Position numbers and translations under genes: made by a program
Source of the DNA: Sphagnum magellanicum
Lineage: Eukaryota > Streptophyta > Sphagnopsida > Sphagnales > Sphagnaceae
Assembly (NCBI GenBank): GCA_021904315.1
Contig: CM038918.1
Coordinates: 8,881,349-8,945,348 of the forward strand
Length of the DNA: 64,000 nucleotides
Reading direction: 5' to 3'
Shown: piece by piece, positions 24,480-36,700 of the stretch
Numbering within the stretch: position 1 is the stretch's first letter
How the letters are laid out: every line of letters starts with the position of its first letter
Notes under the pieces: model-generated
Told to the model about the DNA's origin: nothing
What the model saw: only the letters and a program-made list of their open reading frames with translations
Database searches by the model: none

Positions 24480-25378
24480 TCAATCGTACGCACAACGGCA
24501 TGTGGTCAGAGTCTACCCCCATTGTGCAGTAGCAAGTGTCATTTATTATCACCTCGAGGTGTGTAACAATTTACCAAATTGTACGTGAGCTAACAATATA
24601 ATCGATAGTGTTGTGCCCCCCGTTTGGCAAACAAATGAACTCCCCTGATTAATCACCAGGTGTTCGGCCATTGAGGATAAACAACCCAACGTCATAGGTC
24701 TAGGAGCTCGCGGCCCTAGTCGCTAACATTAGTGTCGCGGTTCTGTCGTTTAGCCACAACACTTGGTTGCTTAGTTTCAGTAAGTTTAGGTGCCTGTAAC
24801 AATTCATTAAGGTCTCTAGTGTCAATGGTATCTGGTAGCGTTGTAGTATGCACATTAAAATCCCCTCCCAATAGTACTATGCCCCCTAGAGTTTGAACTT
24901 CAACAATATCTGCTACCAGGTTTTAGAACATGGATTCGTTCTTGTGTTTGGAGTTAACAAAGGCAACATACACCATGTAGATAAACAAGTCAGGGGTAAC
25001 ACCCCTGCTAACTCGTAGCCATAGATAAGAATCGTGGCTTCCTTCCTTTCACTGTGACAGGTTTGGGCTAAGGTGGCTACGAAAGTAAGTAATAACCCCC
25101 CATTATGTTTTATCGCTTTTGTTTTTCCGAGCTGCACAATGCATGTTACCGCAAGTGAGTCAAATCCTTCAACATGTGGTAAATGTTGGCCTGGGAAGTG
25201 TTAAGTTTCGGTTCATAAGACGAGGTTAACACCTTGAAACAACTTTAGTATTTGCACCTTCGTTTTTAGTTTATTTACACCACCCCCTGCATGTTCCATA
25301 ATACTACGCATAGGTCTTTTTGGTCCTTGCGCCCCTAGATAGAGGAGGGTGGGCAAATTTGAATGCCATCGATGAAGA
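24480..25378 (-). pseudogene. LINE apurinic/apyrimidinic-type endonuclease remnant
   Basis: On the minus strand the start reads VVLWNMQG, the WN.RG box of the endonuclease, and is followed by KTKVQILKLFQGVNLVL. Later come KTKAIKHNGGLLLTF, FICLPNGGHNTIDYIV and finally VDSDHMPLCVRL, which is the SDH box near the catalytic His. The frame is cut by several stops (for example just after the WN box and before SDH), so it is inactive. The enzyme would nick target DNA to prime reverse transcription. Confidence 0.7.
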
Positions 25379-25383
25379 GTTCG
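25379..25383. repeat. Target-site duplication of the solo LTR, left copy
   Basis: GTTCG, identical to 26255-26259. Confidence 0.9.
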
Positions 25384-26254
25384 TGATGCGCTCCCAAGTC
25401 ACGGGGTGAAACCCACTTGAGGGTTTCCAAAAGTCAAGTTACGGAAATTGTGACTTAGCGGCACGTTCCCGGCTTCCAACTCTGTCAAGTTGCGGAAATT
25501 GTGACTTAGCGGCGCGCTCCCGGCTTCCAACTCTAGAAAGGGGTAGAGGGTCGAGTTGGGAGCCCAGGGATTAGACTAGGAAGAGGGACTAGTTTAGCTC
25601 GTGTGAATTTGCATCCAAAAACCAACCACAAGAGGTTAGTTTAGCATTTGGGACACCCTTGGGTGTTGGGACTTGCCACGGGCACTTGGACACACAAGAC
25701 TCACCACGGCCCGGACCCGGGAGTAAGCCACCACCTTACTCCCTATAGTATTCTCTGCGGCTGGTCGCCGAGGCTACATCCAAATGGCACATTTTGTTGG
25801 GACTCCCGAAATGGAGTCCCAAAATTGTCCCGGCTGGACTCCTAAAACTTTGAACAGCCATAACTCCTGACTGTGGAGTCCGATCGCGACAAGGTTTGAA
25901 CCAAAGTTGTAGCCCTCGTCGAGATCTTTCCAACACCGTGTCGCACTCTCAATTCGAACGTCGGGAAGAGGTCGATTCCCGAATTTTAGTGGTCGGGAGT
26001 CAAACTGCCAATTTGACTCCCGGCCCTTCTTTTGCCCATAACTTGGGCTGCAGATGTCCGAATGACCAATGCGAGGCCATTTTCGATATCTACGTTTCAA
26101 GACCTTTCCAATGACATCAAGAACACCCCAATGCGAGGTGTTTTGGGCCTTGCTGTTGAGCTCTAAACATTCGGGAGTCTCGGAGGCTCCAAACCTCCAA
26201 CTTTTCCAAGTGTTGGGCTTCACCCCCACACTTGGCCAAAGTGGGGTTGCGACA
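25384..26254 (-). mobile_element. Solo LTR (copy 2) inserted in the LINE
   Basis: On the minus strand it runs TGTCGCAACC...GCGCATCA, 871 bp, and aligns with copy 1 at 18213-19034. It is bounded on the plus strand by GTTCG at 25379-25383 and again at 26255-26259, a perfect 5-bp target-site duplication, as LTR integrases make. No internal retroviral-type genes remain, so the element recombined to a solo LTR. Hairpins at 26206-26235 (CCAAGTGTTGGG / CCCACACTTGG) and at about 25998-26018 (GAGTCAAACTG / AATTTGACTC) match those of copy 1 in position. A 151-codon minus-strand ORF within it is not a known protein. Confidence 0.95.
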
Positions 26255-26259
26255 GTTCG
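26255..26259. repeat. Target-site duplication of the solo LTR, right copy
   Basis: GTTCG, identical to 25379-25383; flanks the TGTC end of the LTR. Confidence 0.9.
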
Positions 26260-26893
26260 GCTGCGCGCTAAAAAGTGCGCTTACCTGTCACCTTGGCCTC
26301 TTCGAACAATAGCCATGGCTTTGACTTACGCGCATGTTGTGTGGGCATGAGGTTTTCATCTAGGCCCAACTTGGTCTTCGCTACGCCCTTGCGCCCTTGT
26401 AGTGCGACCTGGTGGTTTTCGTTTGTTGCAAACTTGAGCAGCTCTATGTCAGGGCGCATGCGCACCACCGAAGTGGAGGCCTGCGAAGTTGCAGGCCACT
26501 ATTGTGTGGTGGCGACGACCTTGACTCGTAGTTTCATTTGGCCCTGCAAGAGCTCTGTGTTGAGTTGTTGCACTAGCTCCTTTTTGGTCTCACCCTCTTT
26601 GGCCTCGAAGTTCGTGAGGCACAGGTTGAACTGCGTTCCTTTTATTTGGGCATGTCGACTAGGGTTTCTGCAGTTCGACTGACCAGCTGGCACACGTTCT
26701 TGGCCATCACCGTGGTCCATTTGGGCTTTTCCGCATACGCAACCTTGGCTATGATAGTCGTAGCCACTTTGCGCTCTATCAGCTGGTTGATCACAAGGTT
26801 GCCATCGACCGTGAGAGATGCAATGTTTTCAATGGTTGCTTCCATCTTGGATAGCCATGCGTCAGCAGGTGAGTTGTTGGTCTTGAGGCCCAT
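26260..26893 (-). pseudogene. LINE ORF1-like segment
   Basis: Fragments on the minus strand read SKMEATIENIASLTVDGNLV, then GTQFNLCLTNFEAKEGETKK followed by ELVQQLNTELLQGQMKLRVK, then TKLGLDENLMPTQHARKSKP and FEEAKVTGKRTF. I recognise the last piece (GLD..L...Q.ARK..L.P.F.EAK..G.R.FW) as the stretch that closes the first ORF domain of some plant and algal LINE proteins, just ahead of the endonuclease. The expected Trp after KRTF is a TAG stop. The protein product would be nucleic-acid binding. It is broken by stops and by the LTR insertion. Confidence 0.6.
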
Positions 26894-27070
26894 GATTAGC
26901 TAATGCTCGGCCAAGGCTACCTGGTAGACCACCAGGGGTGCATTGTTTGGGACATTGAGCTTGGCATTGTTATAGTGCGTTTTGGCAGTGTTTTTCTTCA
27001 ACGTGAAAATGTCTAACACTACAGTGAAAGGACACAACAATGGTGTGGCATTGAGCACCATCGTGGAGTT

Positions 27071-27086
27071 TTTCAAATCTTAAACA

Positions 27087-27117
<31 letters not shown>

Positions 27118-27479
27118 TTGCAATTAGAAGATCCTAGTATAGCCTAGCTGGTACATTGTTGAAAATACAAAGGGAAATCCCAAGCAATGCTTTAAATTAA
27201 AAACATTTACAAGATTTAATGTGAATTATTGAAGTAAAGGGTAAAAAATGTTTAATGTGAAAATTTTGTGCAATTATATTTCTGGTTTTGCACACAAAAA
27301 CGTACACACTAAATCAATTACTTATAGTTTTGACAAATTCCAAAAAAAAAAAGGAAAAAATAGTTCAAATAAACTCTAGGAAAAAAAAAAACCTTGTTAT
27401 TTGTGAATGTTGGAAAATGTGTTCTGGAAGAAGCTTCAATTTCTAAACCTACACACTTGCAAAAAAAATGTAAGGAGAA
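27071..27479. other. A-rich spacer between the LINE and the 34-bp array
   Basis: Two long A runs lie at about 27086-27114. The rest is AT-rich with no supported feature. Confidence 0.4.
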
Positions 27480-28530
27480 AATACCAACATGGAATCCCAA
27501 AAAGTAGCACCAATAAAACATAATAAGAGGGCATTGATGAACAATAACAAAACATAACAAAAGAATTTTGATGAACAAGAAAGGTCAGAGAGATACCAAG
27601 TACTAACAAAGCACAACAAGTGGGCACCAACGAACACCAATAAAGTGCAACAAGGGGGTGTCAACGAACACCAACAAAACATTGCAAAGGAACGTCAATG
27701 AACACTAATAAAGTGTAGCAAAAGGATGAGAATGAGCACCAACAAAGCACATAAGGGGGCCAAGACAAGCATCAATAAAACACAATAAAAAGGGCCAATG
27801 AACAATAATAGAGTGTAATAAAGGGGCCCCAGGGGTGCAACAAGCACCAATAGAACATAACAAAGGGGGCCCAATGAACATTAACAAAATGTAGGAAGGT
27901 GATGACAACAAGCACCAACAGAGCGCAAGAAGGTGGTGATGATGAGCACCAACAAGTGTAACAAGACATGATGATGAACACTAATAAAACATAGTAAGGC
28001 AACAATAATGAACACTAACATAGCGCAACAAGGGGGCCATGACAAGCATCAACATAATGTAATAAGGGGGGCCTCCTAATGAACACCAACAAAACATACT
28101 AAGGTAATGACAATGAGCACCAATAGAACGTAATAAAATAGCAACAAAGAGCACCAACAAAGCATAGTAAGGGGCCATGACAAGCATCAACATAACATGA
28201 CGAAGGAGATTTGACGAACATTGATAGAACACAACAAACCGATGACAACAAACACCAACAAAATAGAATAAGGTGACAACGATGAGCACCAATAAATTGT
28301 AGCAAGAGGATGACGATGAACATCAACGAAACCCAACAAGGTAGTGACGATAAACACCAACAAAACCCAACAAGGTAGCGAAGATAAACACCAACAAAAC
28401 TTAGAAAAAGGATGATGATTACTACCAACATAATGCAACAAGGGGGCGATGATGACTACCAACAAGTGTAGAAGGAAACAATAACAAGCACCAAGAGAGT
28501 GTAGCAAGGAGCAATGCAACAACATAGTAA
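27480..28530. repeat. 34-bp minisatellite, about 30 degenerate copies
   Basis: The word AGCACCAA / AACACCAACAAA recurs every 34 bp, measured at 27735-27769, 28285-28319 and 28351-28385. The rest of the unit is AAARCAYARYAAGG followed by a GTGATGA-like segment. Overlapping minus-strand ORFs (up to 136 codons) with repeating Cys, Leu and Trp arise because the unit has few stops on that strand, in successive frames because 34 is not a multiple of three. I treat none as genes. Confidence 0.85.
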
Positions 28531-29560
28531 TCGCACAAAATAAAAACACATTACACGAGCAAAGCAAAAACAAATTAACACTAAGGTTAACGAACAATAA
28601 ACACTCTCCTTATTTATAAGGAGAGTGAGAGGAGAGAAAAAAAGAGTGGTTAGGGGGGCCTTTGGGTCTGCAGCACCTGTTTAAGGTAACCCTGATGTAA
28701 AAGAAAAAATTTCTAACCCTACCAAGTACCTACCACTAATCTACTGACTATTGACACCTAACACTCTGACACGGATGATTTTTAATACCCTGACAGGCAG
28801 GGTATCAAATTAAAAAAAATGCAAAGATTTGAAATGAGCGATTCTCAGCCCAGGGGAGGCCCTCTGAAAGGGTTTCAAAAAGGGTATCACCGTTTTAAGG
28901 AGACCCTCTGAAGTATCCAAGGAGAGAACCGGATTGAGACCCCAACCGGTTCTCACCTCTTTTCTGAGACCCACCCAAGCACTGGTTTATACCAAGTCAC
29001 TTGGGAAGGGGATTCTTTTGGGGATGGTGCGTGCAGTGGTGGGCGCTGCTGGGTCACGTGGGCAGAAAAGAAAAAACTCTTTCTCAATTGTGAACAGAAA
29101 GGAAGAAAGAACGAAAGAAAGAAAGAAAGGGAGGAGAAGTGTAAGTAGGCTAGTGTGGGTCCAGATTGAAAGGTTCGACTTTTGGTTCCAGAGAAGTGGG
29201 TCCCTTTCGTTTGTCTGTCTGCCTATCTGTTGATTGAGTAAGCTTTTTGTTTTGCTCCTACTGCTGCTCTTTTTGTTGTTGGGTTTGTGCTGTTACAGTT
29301 GGAGATTGAGTCAAATGTGAGGTTTTGGGTGCTCTTTTTTCCCCTCCCCTTAGGGGCTTGTGAGCCTGCTCTCTCTTTGTCAAGTTGAAGCTTTGGGAGA
29401 GTGTGGTGGGGGAGGTGGGTGGTGTTTTTGTTGGGTGTAGTTGGTGGTCTTCTTTTTCTTTTTGGGGAGCAAAAGAAAGAAAACATCTGTACACACACAC
29501 ACCCACAGGAATAAGTAGAAGGGAAAGAGAAGCAGGCCAGAGGCTGAAGCAAAAGAAACC
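28531..29560. promoter_or_regulatory. 5' flank and probable 5' leader of the PP6 gene
   Basis: A perfect hairpin CTCTCCTTAT / ATAAGGAGAG with a 2-base loop lies at 28604-28625, and a second, ATACCCTG / CAGGGTAT, at 28785-28805. An AAAG microsatellite spans about 29098-29129, and a CT-rich stretch typical of plant leaders runs to the start codon at 29561. The transcription start is not certain. Confidence 0.4.
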
Positions 29561-30896
29561 ATGGAGTTGGATCAGTGGCTTGAGAAAGTGAAGGGAGGGA
29601 ACCATTTGCTAGAGGATGAGCTCAAGCAGCTGTGTGAATATGTAAGCTTTTCTTCTTCTTCTTCTTTTTCTTCGTCTTCTAGTTCTGTCATGTGCCTTCA
29701 CTTTCATGGATTCAAAACATACTTTCAAGAGCTCAAGTTTTTTCACTGTGGGTAACCTCTGCATCCAGTGATTCTTTCTATCTTGAGATTAGGTCAAAAG
29801 TTTTGTTTCAAGAATTTCTTACCTGCTTTTTCAATTAGGTCAAATTTCAGGACAGGAACTGTTTCCTCCCCCAGGATTATTGTGGTTCTGATGTTTTTGT
29901 TATGGAAAAAACTTTGCCTGGACAACTCCCCCTTGCCCCTGCCCCTTTTGACATTAGCTCAAAAACCATCTGTGTTTCAGAGAGTTGCAACTTTTATCTT
30001 GCCAACTTTAGACCTTTAGCAGAGATCCAAATGGGCGGGTGGACTGTGATCAGAGTTTTGATCCCAACTTGTTTCTGTTGTTTGTTGGGTCTATACTCTA
30101 TACACACCTGTGGTAGTAACATGGAGGCTTTTGTTTGTTTGTTGGTTTGTTTGGGCAGGTGAAAGAGATTCTGGTTGAAGAGTCCAATGTACAGCCAGTG
30201 AACAGCCCTGTTACTGTATGTGGTGATATTCATGGCCAGTTTCATGACTTGATGAAGCTTTTTCAGACGGGTGGTCATGTTCCCAGTACAAACTACATTT
30301 TTATGGTTAGCCAACACTTCCATAATCCCTGCCATGGTCTTCATGGGTCTCCTCTATATGGCAGAAAAAGCAAGAAAATCAGCTCAGCTTCTCACCTGCA
30401 CTTGTTTAAGATCTATGAGGAATTTAGACTGTGTTTGATAATCCTGTTATTAGGACCATGCTTCCAACTGTTTACTCAGGCAGTTCTGATTTTTTCTCCT
30501 GTCTCCAAACGGTGACATTTTAGGTGTAGCATGTGCTTGTGTTGTAAGATGTGGAAAGGGACATTGATGTAACTGGAGGAGGTGTTGTGTGTGTGTGTGT
30601 GTTGTGGTGGCTGCAGGGAGACTTTGTCGATCGAGGATACAATAGCCTTGAAGTGTTCACAATCTTATTGCTGCTTAAAGCTAGGTAAGCCCTGTTGATA
30701 TGACAGGTAACGGGTATGGTAGGTGTGCTAGCAAACCTCTTGCCAACAACAGTGATGACACATATACTCTAGAGGATTCCAAGTTTTCAACAGTTGGGTT
30801 GGGTGGAAAGTGCAGGTATCCGGGTCACATGACACTGTTGAGGGGGAACCATGAAAGCAGACAAATCACTCAGGTATATACTGTATATGCCTTTAT

Positions 30897-30940
<44 letters not shown>

Positions 30941-33764
30941 ATGCTTGAATTTCTCAATCTGGAAGTGAACATGTTCTGAAAGCCAAACACCCTCTTCAAA
31001 AGTCTATAACTGCTGTCTGGGTTTTGTGTGGGGCACAGGTCTATGGCTTTTATGATGAGTGCCAACGGAAGTATGGGAATTCAAATGCCTGGCGTTACTG
31101 CACTGATGTGTTTGACTACCTGACACTGTCTGCTATCATAGACGGGAGGGTATGATATTGATTTGATTCCTCCTTCATCAAGTCATGTGCATTTCTCAAG
31201 ATTATTGTCCAATTGGGTTCCTGTTCTCTAGAAGTCAGAACAAGTGATATCTATTCAGAGGCACAAGTGAGTTTGACAAAGGCCCTGTTTAGCATGGTGC
31301 CAGGTATTGTGTGTTCATGGAGGGCTCTCACCAGACATACGCACTGTAGACCAGGCAAGCCCTTTTATGCCACATAGCTGATTTTCATTTGTTCATTTTC
31401 AGCTTTCATGGTTGTCAGATAAAGATTTTAGTATGGTGTCAGTTGGTAACAGTGCAATGCTGACATGTTTTAATGGCTTAGCACTGTTGTAAAAGGTTTT
31501 GGAGATTTGTCAACAACCCCTTATGAGTTTTGGAATTTATTCTAATTGTTTTTGAGAGCTGCTTATGAGTGTGCAGATTAGAGTCATAGAGAGGCAGTGT
31601 GAAATACCACATGAAGGACCTTTCTGTGATTTGATGTGGAGTGATCCTGAGGACATTGAAACATGGGCTGTTAGTCCTCGAGGGGCAGGCTGGCTTTTTG
31701 GTGCTCGTGTAACATCTGAGGCAAGCAATTTCTCCTTTCCTCTGTTTGGAATTACCACCACTGCAAGTGTCTTGAATGATTTTTTTCACTTTGTGCTGTC
31801 AACAGCACATCAGCAGCAAACAGCCCAAAAAATTCAATCCAAGGATATAAATGTTTTTGCTGTCCTAGAATGCATTAATTGCTTCCCAAAGTTGATGTCA
31901 TCTAGCTCTTGAAGCACTTCAAACTTCAAACATCTTTGTTTGAAGAATCAGGATGAGATCAGAGGTAGCAAATGCTGCATTTTGGTCCACCTGGTTAGGC
32001 TTCCTGTTAGATCATTGTTCCTCTTGGTGGGTGAGTCCAATTTTGTAAGGACTGAAATGGGTACTGGTTCTGAAGTCTTTTTAGCTAACTTCTACCTCTT
32101 CTCGTATGAGTTTGATGTTTTGGGTCATCTTACAAAGTCTCATTCCTGTGCTGTTTTTCTTCATAATTTTATCCTTCGAAGAAGTTTTGGTTGATGATTT
32201 TCTGAGCTCAACATCATCTGCAAAATTTGTAGTCAATAATCTCAGTTTTATAGGTTCTTGAAGGCTTTGTAGCTCCAAAGAGTTCTTTGTAGTTCAAATG
32301 GCAGAGAGCTTAATTGTGTCTGCTGAAGAAAAAGAGTTACCCTTCAAAGTTTTCTTTTGAAAATGAGAACAGAGAGCTTTGCTTAGCAAAGAAGATTTCT
32401 GTCTAGTGTTTGTGCCTTTGGGATCTTTGAAATTATCACTCAAAGGCTTTGATAAAGTCAGTGGGTAATGTTACAGTAGGTGGTCCATAGTCAATACCTG
32501 ACCTGTTTCTGTTGAAGGTTCCTGGACATGCTTTATGATTGTAGCTTCTGTCATCATTCACAAACTGCTCAGTTGTTGCTTTTGGTCTTGTTTTCTCTTT
32601 GTTTTTAAGGTTTGGGATTTTTGTGTTTTTTTCATTGCTTGCTGATTCTGTTGTCAGATCTGAAATACCCATAACCTTAATTATCACATTGGTTCTCTAA
32701 ATTTTTTGTCAGGTTGGATTAATTGTAGAAGTATGGAGAAATTCTCAGTTCTTATGAATATTTAGTTGCAACACTTCACATGTGTCCTTCATGAGGCCCA
32801 ACTTTCCTGCTGTGACAGAATATTGATGCTCTTGACAGAAGTATGGTTTTTTGACCTTTGTGTGAAAGCTTGCTCTCACAGGTTGTTTGCCACTCTCCAA
32901 ACAGTGTTTTGCCTTGGAGCATGCAACTAAATTGGGATGGTATCATGTGAAAGAAAATGTCTCTTTTTCTTTGTAGTTACTCGAGTGTGCACAGATTTTC
33001 AGTAGGAATGATGTTGGATAGCAATTGCTAATGCGTGATGCAGTTCAATCATATAAATCGCCTGGAGCTGGTTTGTCGAGCACACCAACTTGTACAAGAG
33101 GGATTGAAGTACATGTTTCCAGACAAAGGACTCGTCACGGTAACATGATGCCCAAAAAATCCTCTTACAAGTTTGACCAAACTGTTCCCTCTTTGTCAAT
33201 GGTGCAAAATCCATATCTAGTGCTGTCTTGTTATCCGTTGCATTTTATTTTTGTGTGAAGACTTATGTTTTTTTTGCCAAGGCTTACATGGGTGTGTGTC
33301 TGCATTGTCAGGTATGGTCAGCACCAAATTACTGCTATAGATGTGGCAATGTTGCATCCATCTTAAGCTTCAACGAGAACATGGTAATATAACTGCCAGA
33401 TTGTTGTTGCTTTTGTGGTTGCTGAACATGTGAATGACTGTTGCTGTCGTCCAAACTCTGGTCAATTTGGTTTTGCAGTGTCAGTTTCTTTCTTCTTTAG
33501 GGTTGAGGTTCCTCTTTGTCATGCTTGCTGATTTGGTTGCTGTTTTGTTGTCAGATCTGAAATATTCATAAGGTAGGGTTAGGGTTTAAAGTTGTATATC
33601 AGGTCATCTCTGAATTCTTTTCAGCTTAAGTATGAAGAAAGTTAAGGCACAGAGCAATGGTGTCTGATGGTGGGTTGCAGGAGAGGGATGTGAAGTTTTT
33701 CACGGAGACTGAGGAGAATACTGCTATGATGGCACCAAGAGCAGGGGTCCCATATTTTCTCTAG
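29561..33764 (+). CDS. FYPP: Protein phosphatase 6 catalytic subunit (FyPP type)
   Basis: Ten exons: 29561-29641, 30159-30305, 30617-30684, 30816-30873, 31039-31149, 31304-31354, 31577-31720, 33044-33139, 33312-33383, 33681-33764. They join in phase to 303 residues, the usual length of plant PP6 catalytic subunits. The enzyme is a two-metal Ser/Thr phosphatase; Arabidopsis FyPP acts on phytochrome and on auxin transport and ABA signalling factors, as known for the family. Visible motifs are [24 protein letters not shown] and [12 protein letters not shown], and the C-terminal YFL tail used for carboxymethylation. The N-terminus [20 protein letters not shown] matches the PP6 class, not PP2A or PP4. 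Two consecutive introns, 31355-31576 and 31721-33043, start with GC (GCAAGC) instead of GT. The 1.3-kb intron and the last intron share the words GTTGTCAGATCTGAAATA. No lesions are seen. Confidence 0.96.
30901..30934. repeat. (TC)17 microsatellite in PP6 intron 4
   Basis: Perfect TC dinucleotide run in the intron between the exons at 30816-30873 and 31039-31149. Its pyrimidine strand is the sense strand, but it ends about 100 bases before the acceptor. Confidence 0.9.
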
Positions 33765-36700
33765 GACCCCTGCCAAGAGCTTGTCACCAACTTTTGTGGT
33801 ACAGTTAATATATTTGATGTGGGTTGCCTTCAATTTCATGTCCAATCTGATAAAAAGATTTAGCAACTCACAAACAGGTTGAAAGGAACTTCTGACCAAA
33901 AAAATCTGTAGATTTCTGTATGCAGCTGCGAATTCACTAAGTTTTTAGGGTTTTAAGGTTTCAGTTTCCATGATTCAGTCAGCTTTTTCCTGGACTGTGA
34001 AGGGGGTTTGTTTGAGCTTGATGATTACAAATCACTTACTGGGAGATTCATCTATTGCTGTTATAAGTGTTGGGTACTCGGTGAAAATGGTCAAGAGGTT
34101 CCATTTGTAGCATCTTCTTTGCCAACCCCAATCGACCAATCCCTGAATCTGGTCAGGTGCAGTGCAGAGGTCCTAACTCCTAAGAAAACTCAGAACAGTG
34201 TTTCTTTCCCAACCCAATTGTCAAACTCTCAAATCTGGTTACTGCAGTGCAGAGGTTCTAACTTCCAACACCCACAATCTGCTGATGATGTTGTGCTGCT
34301 ACCAGGTTTGTCAGAGGCTATCAGCAGGGTAAGCAAAGACACTGTTCCAAAGCTGTTATGGAAATTCTTAGTGCCTGTGCAAAGTTGATGAATGCCCACT
34401 GGGTATTTATTGTCAAGATTTGCTAGAAATTTGATTCTATACTGTTTGAAATATGGAAGAAAAAAGCTCAATTCCATCCAATACCACTTTTTGGGTAGTG
34501 TTGAAGATCTTGACAAATGCTGTGGTATGCCAAATAAATCAATACAATTTTTTTACCTGGCCTGCCAGTTTCTGCTAGGCTGAGAAAATATGTGAGATCT
34601 TGATCACACCCTACATTTTCTTGTTCTCGCCTTTGCCAGAACTGCTAATTTTGGGTCTGTTAGCAAGACAAGTAACTGAGTCAACTGACAGTTTCTCTTG
34701 CACAAGTTGGGTTTGGGCATGTGTCATTTGCGAAATGAATTGCAACTCAGTCAAACTGAACACAAAATCCAACAGAAATAGTTCTATGCTCTCTGTTGGC
34801 TCTTGTGCCCTGCAATTGCAAAAGTCTTGCTTCTCCACATCCCATATAAGTGGGTCTAACAAACTCACTCCTGGCTCTACATCTGTCTTCTGAAGGAACA
34901 CAATCACAATGAATTTTGTGTCTTGCAGGTTAAGATTTTTGAGAGATACTAAATATTGGTTAGTCTCAACTCTGATAAGACTTTTGGGTTGTGCTTTCTG
35001 CATATTTTCACAACAAATCATGATCCACAACTGTATTGAGGAGCAGGCAGTTTGCAACAAAGGAATATTATTTCAGTGTTTTGTGTGATAAAAATTCCTG
35101 GTACAAAATGCACAGTCTGGGTCCTGATGAGATTGGGGCAGTTAGGTAGCCAGAGGTACAACAAGCATCTGAGCTGATGGGATGGCTGAATTTTTAGCCT
35201 CCAAAACATGACATCTGAAACTGCTCCAACATGGCCTTTGTTGCCAAGAGCAAAACCCAATGACATGACACCAGCACGGATCCTTGGATTACCACTCTTA
35301 AGGAGTAGGCATAAGAACCCTGCTCATGAGGACAATTTTGTCTCTGCCCAGAGGTAGACTTCAGATTTGTTGTGTAGGATTTGAGATACAAACTTGGCTT
35401 GAACTGTGAAACACTTTTCTGGGTGACAGCCGCAGATCTATGTGGGCTGCTGAGTCAAAATTTTGGCTTGGCAGAGTGACAACTACCTAGTGTGTGTTTG
35501 ATCCTTTCTGTTTTACAAATTTCTCCACAGAGGAAACTCAAACAAGCAAGATAGGAAGTACAAAGACCTTTCAGAAACACGCCCATCTGAAGAGGATTGA
35601 GACACACCCTGAATTCGACAGAGATAATGGCAGAAAACATACACACAAATATAACCATGAAATTGCAGAGAATTCTCTACAGCAACAATTTGAAAGTAAC
35701 ATGGCAATGAGTAGTCATAACCTGATGAGAGTTGCTTACAAAGTGTTGAGACCATCATCACCTTCATCATGAATAGCAGTGAACCAAAGCTGCCAATCAA
35801 AAGCCAAAACTGACTTCATCAGATCCCAATGGTGGATGCAGACATGTAGAATTGTGATGGCCTTAAACCATATCGTACAACTGTGATACGTAGATATATA
35901 TCTCTCATAAGAATCAAGAAATCTCCACTCTCACAATTAAGAAAAATCAAAGCAAGGTTAACACTTCTTCAACAAGCCACAGAGAAATTCCAAAGAAGGA
36001 AAGACAAAACAGAGAACGAAGGAGCAAGAAGCAGAAACCACAAAAGAACAAAATAAAACACTAGAGCAGTATGAACAACAGTGCCAGTCTCACACCTGTT
36101 CAGAGACCATCAACAGTAGCATATACGATAGTGACTTCTCTATCACAACTTCCCCAATGACTACATCAGCTCCCTACAGTGGGTGAAGGCCAGTGAAAAC
36201 ACTAACCTGTGTATTGAGTTTCTGCTACAAGTCCAGAAGCAACTGGAAGACTCAGCCATGCTACTGGCTAGCAACAAACAGCAACACAAGGAGTCAAAAA
36301 GCAGAAAGACACAACAGGATAGACAAAACGCACAGAAAAGGACAGCAGGGAAGAACAAAGACCAAGTGGGATTCCAAGAAGCACCCCACTTAAAAAGACT
36401 CTTTACAGAATCATTCAGAATACTCCAAATGCTGAAATTCCAAACAGGAATTTTTCCTTGTTGAGCAACCCTCTAGTCCTCTTCAACACAATCTTCAGAG
36501 TGTAGCCTTTATTCTTCAGAAGGACAAAAAAACTGACAACCTGAGAGACAAAGAACTCTTTCCAACTACAAAGCCCCAAAATACTGCAAAATTGACTATT
36601 GACAACTCCCAACTTGGAATGAATATGAGGCATACAAATCAAAAGACATTGCTTGTTACAACTTGAAGATCACAATGCTGGCACTTGCAGTCTGGCTCCT

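Larger units (their letters stand above)
21630..27070 (-). mobile_element. Degenerate LINE (non-LTR retrotransposon), interrupted by a solo LTR
   Basis: Read on the minus strand, the order is an ORF1-like segment (26893-26260), then after the inserted LTR an AP-endonuclease region (25378-24480), reverse transcriptase (about 23990-22660), and a C-terminal zinc region (22013-21720). This is the normal order of an APE-type LINE. Removing the LTR and one copy of its target duplication leaves the frame running smoothly across the join (AEL then FIDG), so both sides belong to one element. Base composition is clearly richer in G and C than the flanks. Stops and frameshifts occur in every domain. The 3' end near 21630 shows no clear tail; the 5' end is about 27070, next to an A-rich tract. 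Confidence 0.85.

Noticed and set aside
25774..26229. 151-codon minus ORF
   Set aside because: Lies wholly inside the solo LTR, and the homologous LTR at 18213-19034 does not keep the frame.
27318..28597. Overlapping minus ORFs resembling multi-pass membrane proteins
   Set aside because: They are readings of the 34-bp minisatellite in successive frames; their Cys/Leu/Trp periodicity comes from the repeat.
34611..35060. 149-codon minus ORF
   Set aside because: No domain, signal or splice partners recognised; composition is like the flanking non-coding DNA.
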